NCBI GenBank assembly: GCA_902749685.1
Contig: CACVKW010001165.1
Span: 1-64,000, forward strand
Direction: 5' to 3'
DNA from: Olavius sp. associated proteobacterium Delta 1
GTDB taxonomy: Bacteria > Desulfobacterota > Desulfobacteria > Desulfobacterales > JAFDCJ01
Length of the DNA: 64,000 nucleotides
The position numbers and the translations under genes were made by a program. The notes under the pieces were generated by a model. It had not been told where the DNA came from and did not search any database. It was given only the letters and a program-made list of their open reading frames with translations. Below are positions 36,733 through 45,454 of the stretch, piece after piece (the first letter of the stretch is position 1; each line of letters begins with the position of its first letter).

Positions 36733-36949
36733 TAATCCTGGTCCGTATGCCACGCCGACAGTGGAGCTTGATCCACCCCGCAGGGGTGATAACGCTTACC
36801 TGCAGTGCTTAGGTTTCGGGGATCAGGTGTCAGCAATCGAATTCAATCCGCTGTGGGGGGAGTCGCTCTAGAAATGGACTTTCTCTCACCGGTATTGGCC
36901 CTCAATTGCAACTAAATCAGTGTTCTGGATTCCGGGACTCAATATTTAC

Positions 36950-36977
36950 TGACACCTGAAACCTGACACCTGAACCC
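36950..36977 (+). repeat. 7-nt tandem array, TGACACC/TGAAACC type
   Basis: Four units TGACACC, TGAAACC, TGACACC, TGAACCC between the CBS gene and fabH. The rest of 36733-37007 has no gene. Confidence 0.75.
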
Positions 36978-37007
36978 ACTGGAAGAAAGCGAAGCGATCG
37001 CCCTGTA

Positions 37008-38021
37008 TCACCAGCGCAGTAATACCGCGCCGGCAGTCAGACCGGCGCCAAAGGCATCGAAGAGAATTGTCTGGCCGTTTTGTATGCGACCGTTGCGCAG
37101 GGCTTCATCCAGCACGGTCGGAATGGTGGCGGCCGATGTATTGCCGAAGCGGTCGACGTTGATGAGGATACGATCCATCGGGAATTGGAGGCGTTCGGCC
37201 ACGGCTTCAATAATGCGGATGTTGGCCTGGTGGGGAACAAACCAATCCAGATCACCGATCGTCATCTGATTCTTGGCAAGGGCCTGTTGTGCACATTCAA
37301 CAAGGGTACGAACAGCAACTTTAAAAATCTCGCGGCCGTTCATCTGGATTTTGTGAAGATTCTGGTGATACCGTTCAGGGGTGACTTCTAGTTTGGACCC
37401 GCCGGCCGGGATGAGAAACAAACCATTCAAATCACCGTTGGACAGCAAATGGTTTGAAAGAAGGCGCCGCGCTGTCTGGGCCGGAACCTGCTCCAGAACG
37501 GCCGCCCCGGCTCCGTCCCCGAAAAGTATGCAGGATGAACGGTCCTGCCAGTTGACGAACTGGCTTAAGACTTCAGCCCCGACCACCAGGATTGTTTTGG
37601 CATGGCCGGAACGAATGAATTGTTCGGCCGTGACGATACCATAGATAAACCCCGAGCAGGCGGCGTTGATATCCATGGCCCAGGCCCGGTCGGCGCCGAG
37701 CTTCTGCTGCAGCCAACAGGCCGTCGATGGAATGATGGTGTCCGGGGTGCAGGTGGCGTAAATGATCTGGTCGATATCCGCTGCGGTTTTCCCTGCCATT
37801 GCCAGGGCTTGACGGGCAGCTTGCGTGCCCAGCGAAGAGTTAGTTTCCGCGCTGTTTTGCACATCGATAACTCTGCGCTCGCGAATGCCGGTGCGGTCCC
37901 TGATCCAGCGGTCATTGGTCTCAACCCCGAATTGCGAAATCTTACGGGCGATATCATCGTTGGTGAGGCGCTTTTCAGGATGGGCCGATCCGGTCCCTAA
38001 CATTCTGGCGGCAAATTTCAT
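37008..38021 (-). CDS. fabH: Beta-ketoacyl-ACP synthase III
   Basis: Condenses acetyl-CoA with malonyl-ACP to start fatty-acid synthesis. 337 aa. Catalytic triad visible: Cys in NAACSGFIYG (~residue 122), His in WFVPHQANIRI (~residue 264) and Asn in DRFGNTSAATIP (~residue 294). GTGSAHPEKRLTN opens the thiolase fold. AAGGAGC lies about 11 bases before ATG. Last of the minus-strand run rmlB-pyrF-ABM remnant-fabH. Confidence 0.94.
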   Translation of the reverse strand: MKFAARMLGTGSAHPEKRLTNDDIARKISQFGVETNDRWIRDRTGIRERRVIDVQNSAETNSSLGTQAARQALAMAGKTAADIDQIIYATCTPDTIIPSTACWLQQKLGADRAWAMDINAACSGFIYGIVTAEQFIRSGHAKTILVVGAEVLSQFVNWQDRSSCILFGDGAGAAVLEQVPAQTARRLLSNHLLSNGDLNGLFLIPAGGSKLEVTPERYHQNLHKIQMNGREIFKVAVRTLVECAQQALAKNQMTIGDLDWFVPHQANIRIIEAVAERLQFPMDRILINVDRFGNTSAATIPTVLDEALRNGRIQNGQTILFDAFGAGLTAGAVLLRW

Positions 38022-38075
38022 CGGACTGCATTGCTCCTTAATAAATTGGTTGCCTGAAAATCAGGCATTCAGTAA

Positions 38076-38243
38076 TCATAACAACTCTTTCACCACGAAG
38101 CAACTTGACCGTGTCAGTTGTTCGTTGGAGATATAACCTGGCTGGATCATTGCCTCTGATCTAAGATGGACTATTAGCGGCGCCAGTTTTTGCGCTTTTT
38201 CTTCCCCCTCAAAGGATCTTCGAATGATAACTTGAATGGCCAT
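38076..38243 (-). pseudogene. Truncated ABM-domain paralogue
   Basis: 55 codons from ATG 38243 (GGAGG five bases upstream). MAIQVIIRRS, KAQKLAPLIVHLRSEAMIQ and PGYISNEQL align with the 95-aa ABM protein at 17438 (MAVKILIKRS..., QPGYISGETL). After TRSSCFVVKELL the frame stops, so the second half of the barrel (the Trp-containing strands) is missing. The intact ribosome site and start say it was recently functional. It lies 11 bp after pyrF and 54 bp before fabH. It could be an expressed half-domain but is more likely decayed. Confidence 0.6.
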
Positions 38244-38254
38244 GGAACCCTCCT

Positions 38255-38977
38255 TTATTTACGGGCGGTTTTTATCTCTTCAGCTACTTTCACAGCAGCC
38301 TGCACGGGATCATCGGCATCCCGGATCGGCCTCCCGATCACCAGGTAATCCGATCCATTTGTGATGGCATGAACCGGCGTGGTGACCCGTGCTTGATCAT
38401 CCTGCTCACCCAACGACCATTGCGGCCGAATCCCCGGCGTGACAGTGGCAAAGCCATTGCCGAAACGGCTTTTTATGACAGGCGCTTCCAGACCGGAACA
38501 TACAATGCCGGCACACCCGGCAGCTTTGGCCATAGCGGCTTTTTTTACTACCAGCACAGACAAATCACGGCAATATTCAGACCGATATCCGGCAGCCTCA
38601 ATATCTACAGCCGCCACGCTGGTCAGCACCGTCACTCCCAGAATATCCACTTTCCCACGGCTTCCGTCTACCGCAGCTTCAAGCATGTTTTGGCTTTCGC
38701 CGCAGTGCACGGTCGCAAATCTAACTCCCAGATCGGCAATGCCCTTCATCGCACGGCATACCGTGGCCGGAATATCATGCAGCTTCAGATCTAAAAACAC
38801 TCCGGCCGCACCGGCTGCGTTTATGTATTCGACGATTTGGGGACCGGATCGGATAAACAGTTCAAGTCCCACCTTGAACAACCCCACATGATCCGCCAGC
38901 AACTCGACATAATGTTTGGCCTCACCGATTGACGGGAGATCCAGCGGAAAAATAATATAGTCCTTAGCTTGCCTCAT
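38255..38977 (-). CDS. pyrF: Orotidine 5'-phosphate decarboxylase
   Basis: Last step of UMP synthesis. 240 aa TIM barrel with catalytic FLDLKLHDIPATVCRAM (Asp-x-Lys-x-x-Asp), early IIFPLDLPS, and phosphate loop VIGRPIRDADDP. Its first 14 nt overlap the end of rmlB, so it is translationally coupled to a sugar-nucleotide gene. Confidence 0.94.
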   Translation of the reverse strand: MRQAKDYIIFPLDLPSIGEAKHYVELLADHVGLFKVGLELFIRSGPQIVEYINAAGAAGVFLDLKLHDIPATVCRAMKGIADLGVRFATVHCGESQNMLEAAVDGSRGKVDILGVTVLTSVAAVDIEAAGYRSEYCRDLSVLVVKKAAMAKAAGCAGIVCSGLEAPVIKSRFGNGFATVTPGIRPQWSLGEQDDQARVTTPVHAITNGSDYLVIGRPIRDADDPVQAAVKVAEEIKTARK

Positions 38978-40019
38978 AGTGTTCTTCCACCCACTTCAAA
39001 TATTCCCCGCTTTTGACGCTTTGCACCCATTGCGGATTATCCAGATACCATTGAATCGTCTTTTTAAGTCCGGTCTCGAATGTTTCGAGGGCAGACCAGC
39101 CCAATTCATTTTCCAGTTTGCTGCAGTCAATGGCGTATCTTAAATCATGGCCGGGTCGGTCTTTGACGAAGCGAATCAAATCCCGGCGGGACGATTGATT
39201 CGCTCTGGGCAGCCTTTCATCCAGTATATCGCAAATCAGGTTGACCGTGTCGATGTTGGCCAGTTCACAACGTCCTCCGATATTGTAGGTTTCGCCGCGG
39301 GTGCCTTTTTGCATTATTCGCCACACCGCCCGGCAGTGGTCTTCGACGTATAACCAGTCCCGGACATTTTTGCCCGCGCCGTATACCGGCAAAGGTTTGT
39401 CCTCGATCGCATTTAATATCATCAAGGGAATTAATTTTTCCGGAAACTGGTAAGGGCCATAATTATTGGAGCAATTGGAAACGGTTACCGGCAGATCGTA
39501 AGTTTTACTGTAAGCTCGAACCAGATGATCGGATGCGGCCTTGGACGCCGAATACGGGCTGTTGGGTCTGTACGCGGTTTGCTCGGTGAAATAACCGTCA
39601 GGTCCTAAAGAACCAAATACCTCATCGGTGCTTATATGGTGAAATAGATTCAAGCGGTCCGAATTTCGGCGAGCGACCTCAAGCAGGTTGAATGTTCCTG
39701 AAATGTTGGTTTTGATGAACGCGTCCGGCGCAACAATGGATCGGTCGACATGGGATTCGGCGGCAAAATGGCAGACAGCATCGATCTCGTACCAATCAAA
39801 TATGCGTGTCATGGCGTCCGAATCACAAATATCGGCCTTTAGGAAAATGTAGCGCTCCGGGGACAATTTCTCGAGATCGGTCAGATTTGCGGGATTGCCG
39901 GCATAGGTCAGATGGTCGACATTAATGATCCGTCCGTCAAAATCTGAATCAAGCAGTAAAAGACGAATAAAGCCGGTTCCGATAAACCCGCAACCGCCGG
40001 TCACCAGCATGTTTTTCAT
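38964..40019 (-). CDS. rmlB: dTDP-glucose 4,6-dehydratase
   Basis: NAD-dependent conversion of dTDP-glucose to dTDP-4-keto-6-deoxyglucose for rhamnose and other O-antigen sugars. 351 aa SDR. Cofactor motif TGGCGFIGTGFI, catalytic S-T-D-E (HISTDEVFGSLG) and YSASKAASDHL (Tyr-x-x-x-Lys). GGAGG five bases before ATG 40019 fixes the start; the frame is open ten codons more. No rmlA/C/D partners are in the window. Confidence 0.92.
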   Translation of the reverse strand: MKNMLVTGGCGFIGTGFIRLLLLDSDFDGRIINVDHLTYAGNPANLTDLEKLSPERYIFLKADICDSDAMTRIFDWYEIDAVCHFAAESHVDRSIVAPDAFIKTNISGTFNLLEVARRNSDRLNLFHHISTDEVFGSLGPDGYFTEQTAYRPNSPYSASKAASDHLVRAYSKTYDLPVTVSNCSNNYGPYQFPEKLIPLMILNAIEDKPLPVYGAGKNVRDWLYVEDHCRAVWRIMQKGTRGETYNIGGRCELANIDTVNLICDILDERLPRANQSSRRDLIRFVKDRPGHDLRYAIDCSKLENELGWSALETFETGLKKTIQWYLDNPQWVQSVKSGEYLKWVEEHYEAS

Positions 40020-40574
40020 CAAGCCTCCTTGTCGGGTGTCAGATACCATCGGGTGCGTTGCACAAGATGACCTGGATTATGCCGCGATAAGCGGCAAAAG
40101 GCAAAAGTAAGCCAGTGTTTTATGCATTGAACTCGCACTCCCGCTGCGGCGGGATTTGTACGGCAACAATATACTGATAAAAATATGCTAAATTGAAAAT
40201 TGTGGATGAATTGCCTGTATTATTTATTTTCTGAATTGTCTTTTACTTGTATCCCAAATCAACTGATCCATAAAGCCTTTTTTCAGAGCCCTTATGATAT
40301 TTGAAATTTTAATATTTTTATAAGCATTGCGGAGTCAATTGGTTTAGAATTTTGATTGACCATTGCCTGCTGTACATAAGAAATCTATTGAAATAAACAA
40401 TCATAATATGTATAAATAATAATTTTTAGCATTTATCGGTAATTCGAAATTCAATATCCCAAATTGAATCACACCAACAATCCATTACTTCGGCTGCACT
40501 CGTTTGGCGAAGTCCATGTCCAGACCAAAACTCGGTGACAAGGCTTTTCCATCGGCCAAAATTTTAGGATCTAT
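40020..40574. other. 555-bp divergent gap
   Basis: AT-rich, between rmlB and the CheD-HDOD gene. No supported gene. A CCCGCTGCGGCGGGA hairpin lies at 40140. I saw no sigma-28 or sigma-54 promoter despite the chemotaxis-type gene downstream. Confidence 0.45.
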
Positions 40575-41933
40575 ATGCAAACCGTCCAGCACTACCATGT
40601 TGCTTCCGGCAGTTTTTATGTCAGCCGACAAAAGCCTCTGTTTCTCGATGCCTATCTGGGAACCTGTGTCGGGGTTGCCCTGTTCGATGAAGAATCGGGG
40701 GTGGGCGGGTTGATCCATTTGCTGCTGCCGGAACCGATATCCCTGGCGGGTTCCTTCCAGCCGGAAAAGTATGCTTCAACGGGTTTTCCCCTATTTCTAC
40801 GAGCCCTGTATGATGAAGGTGCGTCAAAAAATAATTTAAAAGCCGTCATTGCCGGCGGGGCTCTTGTGGGGCCGATTGAAAGTGCCGATTTAGAGTTGGA
40901 CATCGGCGGTCGGACTGTTGAAACGGTCATGAGCTACCTCAAAGAAGAAAAAATTCTGATCGAGCAATCGGAAACCGGCGGATTCTTTACGGCCTGTTTG
41001 ACCCTGAACCTGGCGAACGGGCGATGCAGTATCGAGCCGGCCGGCAGTGACAGACTGACACCGGACATAGAGGCGCAAGTGCCCACGGTCGAAGAAATAG
41101 AACAGTCCATGGTGGCCATTCAACCGATTCCACAGGTGGCACTCAAGATTTTGAGACTGGTAGATGAAAAAGAATATGATATCCAAGCACTGACCGCAGA
41201 GATACGCAAAGATCAGGTCATTAGTGCCAAAACCTTGAAGCTTTGCAACAGTGTCATGTTTGCCGGCACCAGTAAAATTGAGTCGCTGGATCATGCCCTG
41301 ATCTATATCGGATTACAAATGCTTGTGAAACTGGTTATCTCGGCCTCGGTCGATAATTATTTCAGCCATACAAGTTCGGGATATTCATTGTGCAAAGGAG
41401 GACTTTTCCATCATGCTATCGGTACGGCTATCATTTCCGAAAAACTGGCCGATTTGACCGGGCGGGTGAAACCGGGACTGGCCTATACCGCAGGGCTGCT
41501 GCATGACATCGGCAAAGTCGTGCTCGATCAATACGTGACCTCGGCCTATCCGCTGTTTTACCGTAAGCTGAATGATGCCGGCCGTAGTTTTTCAGAGACC
41601 GAAAAAGCCATTCTCGGAATCGATCATACCGAAATCGGCAGCGACCTGGCCCGCAAATGGTCCTTCCCCGAGTCCTTGATCGACGTCATCCGTCATCATC
41701 ACCGGCCTGAAGACGCGACCCGGCACCTTGAACTGGTGCATACGGTTTATCTGGCGGATTTGCTTATGTCCAGATTCAATACCGGATTAGAGTTGGAACG
41801 GCTTGGCACCGAATCCCTTTCAGCAAGACTGAATGCCATTGGATTATCGGTGGAGAGATTCCCCGATATTGTCGATCTCATCCCGGTTGGAGTATTCGAA
41901 TCATCACCGGAACTCGCGCTGGGGCAAAAATGA
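40575..41933 (+). CDS. CheD-HDOD fusion protein
   Basis: 452 aa. Residues ~1-160 are a CheD-like receptor glutamine deamidase: catalytic Cys in LGTCVGVALFDEE (~residue 30) and His in GGLIHLLLP (~residue 48), then VIAGGALVGP and GRTVETVMSYLKEEKI as in CheD. Residues ~170-440 are an HDOD domain: IQPIPQVALKILRLV, IGLQMLVKLVISASV and a H-D-I-G-K motif (GLLHDIGKVVLDQ) with HTEIGSDLARKW and IRHHHRP. HDOD domains are usually regulatory and often lack activity, yet this one keeps HD-type metal residues. Its stop overlaps selA by four bases (ATGA). Confidence 0.8.
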   Translation: MQTVQHYHVASGSFYVSRQKPLFLDAYLGTCVGVALFDEESGVGGLIHLLLPEPISLAGSFQPEKYASTGFPLFLRALYDEGASKNNLKAVIAGGALVGPIESADLELDIGGRTVETVMSYLKEEKILIEQSETGGFFTACLTLNLANGRCSIEPAGSDRLTPDIEAQVPTVEEIEQSMVAIQPIPQVALKILRLVDEKEYDIQALTAEIRKDQVISAKTLKLCNSVMFAGTSKIESLDHALIYIGLQMLVKLVISASVDNYFSHTSSGYSLCKGGLFHHAIGTAIISEKLADLTGRVKPGLAYTAGLLHDIGKVVLDQYVTSAYPLFYRKLNDAGRSFSETEKAILGIDHTEIGSDLARKWSFPESLIDVIRHHHRPEDATRHLELVHTVYLADLLMSRFNTGLELERLGTESLSARLNAIGLSVERFPDIVDLIPVGVFESSPELALGQK

Positions 41934-43345
41934 AATTATCAAACAACCAGCAAACGCTGTTACGAATGCTGCCCGGAGTGGATCTGTTGCTGGAGCAATC
42001 TAAAAAAGATACCTTTTTCGAAGGCATTCCGAATGCAGTGGTGGTCAACTCCATCCGTCAGACCCTGGATTCTCGGCGCAACCGAATTCTGGCGGCCGAC
42101 CCAAGCATTGACGAGCAAAACCTGTCCGATTCCCGCATTATGGAATTGGTCAAAGAATCCGCTGCAGAATCAATGACGCCTAATTTGAAATCCTTGATCA
42201 ATGCCACCGGCGTAGTGGTGCACACCAATCTGGGCCGTTCGCTGGTGCCGGCCGAAGTAATTCAGAACCTGGCGCACATCGCCGGGCGATATTCCAATCT
42301 GGAGTATGACCTTGGGGCCGGTAAACGGGGCTCCCGCTATGGCAGCGTTGAGGATATTCTGTGCGAAATCAGCGGTGCTGCGGCTGGTATGGTGGTCAAC
42401 AACAATGCCGCGGCCGTACTGCTCTGCCTGGAAACCCTCGCCCGGGGAAAAGAGGTCATCGTCTCGCGCGGTGAGCTGGTGGAAATCGGTGGTTCGTTCA
42501 GAGTCCCGGATGTGATGGCCAAAAGCGGGGGCATTCTGAAAGAAGTCGGTACCACCAACCGCACCCACATGCAGGACTACGAAAATGCACTTGCTGAAAA
42601 TACGGCCCTGATGTTAAAGGTGCATCGCAGCAATTACAGTGTCATCGGGTTTACGGCTGAAGTTTCGTTAAAAGAGTTGGTTGAGCTGGGCACAAAACAC
42701 GGCCTGCCGGTCATGGAAGATCTCGGCAGCGGCACGTTTATCGATTTTTCAAAATACGGTTTGATCAAAGAACCAACCGTACAGGAATCGGTTGCCGCCG
42801 GTGTGGATGTGGTGACGTTCAGCGGCGACAAGCTTCTCGGCGGCCCCCAGGCGGGCATTATTGTGGGTAAAAAACAGATCCTGGATCGTATTAAGCAAAA
42901 CCCACTGGCCAGGGCGCTGCGCATCGATAAAATGACCCTGGCCGCCCTCGAGGCCACGTTACGTCTTTACCGTGATGAGGATCATGCCGTTCGGCGGATA
43001 CCGACCCTGCAAATGTTAACGATGAATTTAAACGAACTGGCAAATAGAGCAACCAGGCTTGCTGATGATCTCAACGCAATCAGCGGGTCGCGGCTTGAAA
43101 TCAACCAGGTGGAACTTTCCTCCAAAGCCGGTGGCGGGGCCCTGCCGCTTTTGGAACTGCCAAGCAAATGTCTGAGAATAAAGATTCAAGGGTTGTCTGC
43201 CAATAAACTGGAACAAAATATGCGTCAGAATACGCCACCGATAATCGGACGTATCGAAAACGATGCTTATGTAATTGATCCCAGAACGCTGCTGGATGAT
43301 GATCTGCCGATCATTCGAGCGGCATTCGAAAAATTGCTGAATTGA
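41930..43345 (+). CDS. selA: L-seryl-tRNA(Sec) selenium transferase
   Basis: Converts Ser-tRNA(Sec) to Sec-tRNA(Sec) with selenophosphate. 471 aa PLP enzyme. The N-terminal tRNA-binding helices are followed by INATGVVVHTNLGRSL, ERGSRYG-like GKRGSRYG and the PLP-lysine motif FSGDKLLGGPQAG (~residue 300). Start ATG overlaps the TGA of the CheD-HDOD gene; its own TGA overlaps the TTG of the TPR gene. selB, selD and selC are not in the window. Confidence 0.95.
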   Translation: MKLSNNQQTLLRMLPGVDLLLEQSKKDTFFEGIPNAVVVNSIRQTLDSRRNRILAADPSIDEQNLSDSRIMELVKESAAESMTPNLKSLINATGVVVHTNLGRSLVPAEVIQNLAHIAGRYSNLEYDLGAGKRGSRYGSVEDILCEISGAAAGMVVNNNAAAVLLCLETLARGKEVIVSRGELVEIGGSFRVPDVMAKSGGILKEVGTTNRTHMQDYENALAENTALMLKVHRSNYSVIGFTAEVSLKELVELGTKHGLPVMEDLGSGTFIDFSKYGLIKEPTVQESVAAGVDVVTFSGDKLLGGPQAGIIVGKKQILDRIKQNPLARALRIDKMTLAALEATLRLYRDEDHAVRRIPTLQMLTMNLNELANRATRLADDLNAISGSRLEINQVELSSKAGGGALPLLELPSKCLRIKIQGLSANKLEQNMRQNTPPIIGRIENDAYVIDPRTLLDDDLPIIRAAFEKLLN

Positions 43346-44700
43346 GTATCAATATGACCGCTGGAAATAAAGCCCTGTTTCACAGCCGCGGATCTGCGCG
43401 GCACTTTTTATTTTCGAAAACGGATACCGGGCGCCTGAAGGACGTCAGCCGCAAAAAGGTTGCTGAGGCCCATCAAGCGCTGCAGGCGGCTTATCCGGAT
43501 ATGCTTTCCGATCAAGAATTTATGGATCATGCCCTGCTGGCTTTGGAGTCTGACACCCTGTTTTCAGCGGTGGTCATTCGACTGGATCAGAACGGGCAGG
43601 AGCAAGAGGCCCCTGTCGTTCCCGCTGAAGGCGACGGACTGCTCGCAGTGGCCGCGATACTGGATGACGTGTGCCGCGAACAGAAAAGTATGTGGGGCGC
43701 TCTTGACTCTGGATTGCTGGCCGGCTTTTTCCCTGATAAAAACGGGCCGCAAACCATCGAATTGACCCGTCGGATTCAAAAAAGCCTTAAAGCGAAAACT
43801 CAAAAAACGATTACCGTGGGAATTGCTGCATTCCCAACCATCACGTATCAAAAAGTAGAGATTCTGGAAAATGCCGCTAAGGCCCTTGACCATGCGACCT
43901 TTTTTGGTCCCGGCAGCGCGGTTATTTTCGATGGCGTCAGTTTGAATATTAGTAGCGACAAATTATACGAAAAAGGAGAAATTCAGGGTGCCATTGAAGA
44001 GTTGAAAATGGCTCTCAAACTGGATTCTTCAAATGTGAACCTGCACAACAGCCTCGGAGTCTGCTTCGGTCTTCAGGGCAACTATGAACCGGCCATAGAG
44101 GCGTTTAAAAAGGCCATTTCGATTGAGCCCGGGGAGTATATGGCACTCTACAACCTTGGGTTGGTTTACATGTTAACGGATAAACGCGACCAGGCTCTGG
44201 AATTATTTCTTAAAGCCGATAAAATCAATGGCGATGCCTATGAAGTGACCTTTCAGACCGGCAAGCTCTACCTGGATTTAGGTGACGCGGAAAAAGCCCG
44301 GACATATCTCGAGCGCGCTGCAGACCTCGAGCCGGAATCCGGTGCGGTGTATCGTTACCTGGGTGACTGCCATGCTGCCGGCAACATGCCACAGGAAGCC
44401 ATCACGGATTATCGCAAGGCCATCAGGTTAAATCCACAGGATGCGGCTTCCATGTCGGCCCTGGGATGTTTATTTGAGGCCCAGGGCGAAAATCCCGAAA
44501 TCACCTTGATGTTTTGCCGCGAAAGTGTCGGACTCGCCCCTGACAACGCGCTTTTTCGTTACCGGCTCGGCCAGCTGTATTCCAATCAAAATCGTCTGGA
44601 CGAAGCCTTAAGTGAGTTTCGACAAGCCCAGAAACTCGGCTATGATGCGACGGATGACATCAAAGAGGTCGAGGTCCGACTCGGTAAAAAAGCTTCCTGA
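43342..44700 (+). CDS. TPR protein with degenerate GGDEF-like N-terminus
   Basis: 452 aa. Residues ~45-200 read like a GGDEF fold that has lost its signature: TITVGIAAFPTITYQKVEIL, then LENAAKALDHATFFGPGSAV, with SGLLAGFFPD where GGDEF should be. From ~205 about seven TPRs follow (GEIQGAIEELKMALKLDSSN; GNYEPAIEAFKKAISIEPGE; and so on). Probably a scaffolding or signal-binding protein. The TTG start at 43342 overlaps the selA stop; ATG 43354 is the alternative. Third gene of the coupled trio. Confidence 0.75.
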   Translation: MSINMTAGNKALFHSRGSARHFLFSKTDTGRLKDVSRKKVAEAHQALQAAYPDMLSDQEFMDHALLALESDTLFSAVVIRLDQNGQEQEAPVVPAEGDGLLAVAAILDDVCREQKSMWGALDSGLLAGFFPDKNGPQTIELTRRIQKSLKAKTQKTITVGIAAFPTITYQKVEILENAAKALDHATFFGPGSAVIFDGVSLNISSDKLYEKGEIQGAIEELKMALKLDSSNVNLHNSLGVCFGLQGNYEPAIEAFKKAISIEPGEYMALYNLGLVYMLTDKRDQALELFLKADKINGDAYEVTFQTGKLYLDLGDAEKARTYLERAADLEPESGAVYRYLGDCHAAGNMPQEAITDYRKAIRLNPQDAASMSALGCLFEAQGENPEITLMFCRESVGLAPDNALFRYRLGQLYSNQNRLDEALSEFRQAQKLGYDATDDIKEVEVRLGKKAS

Positions 44701-44771
44701 CTGCTCTGCGTCCCAGGTAAATATGGCTCAGGAGATAAAAAGAAGCCCTTAGAGTAAAGAAATGCCTGATC

Positions 44772-45353
44772 ATGAAAAATATCATCCTTAATATTTTGCA
44801 AGACAGCATCGAAGCCAAGCGGCACTGCATCGAAAATAACATCGACCATATCATCAAGGCAGCGGATATGCTGGCGGCGTGTTTAACCCGGGGCAACAAA
44901 GTACTCATTTTCGGCAACGGTGGCAGCGCGGCCGATGCCCAGCACCTGGCGGCCGAATTTGCCAACCGGTTTCAAATAGAGCGCCCTCCCCTGGCCGCCG
45001 TTGCCCTGACCACGGACACATCCCTTCTCACCAGCATCGGCAACGATTATCATTTTGATGTTATTTTTTCCAAACAGGTAGAAGCTCTCGGCCGACAGGG
45101 CGACATAGCCTGGGGTATCAGCACCAGCGGCAACTCCGCCAATGTCATCCAGGCGATGAAAGCCGCCCAGAAAATAGGTATGTCAACCATCGGCATGACC
45201 GGCCGGGCTGGAGAACTGGCCGGTTGCGTTGATCTGGTTTTTGCGGTAGCCTCGGATACCACCGCCCGAATTCAGGAAAGCCACATCACTGTCGGGCATA
45301 TTCTGTGCGATCTGGTGGATCGGATTTTGTACCCCAATGAATTTAGGGATTGA
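44772..45353 (+). CDS. gmhA: Phosphoheptose isomerase
   Basis: Sedoheptulose-7-phosphate to D-glycero-D-manno-heptose-7-phosphate, first step to LPS heptose. 193 aa, single SIS domain: LIFGNGGSAADAQHLAAEF (~residue 50), ISTSGNSANVI, and AVASDTTARIQESHITVGHI with the catalytic Glu/His at the C-terminal side. Pairs in function with kdsD for the inner core. Confidence 0.93.
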   Translation: MKNIILNILQDSIEAKRHCIENNIDHIIKAADMLAACLTRGNKVLIFGNGGSAADAQHLAAEFANRFQIERPPLAAVALTTDTSLLTSIGNDYHFDVIFSKQVEALGRQGDIAWGISTSGNSANVIQAMKAAQKIGMSTIGMTGRAGELAGCVDLVFAVASDTTARIQESHITVGHILCDLVDRILYPNEFRD

Positions 45354-45454
45354 GGGTAAACGTCTATGGTTTGGGGATTGAAGATTTCGGAGAATTGAAT
45401 CGGCTGAATTCCATTGCGCCCTAAATTCATATTTTTATATTTATCGGAACAATT

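Noticed and set aside
38050-38067. Terminator hairpin TGCCTGA/TCAGGCA before fabH
   Set aside because: Only a 3-nt loop and no T-run on either strand; it lies inside an apparent operon.
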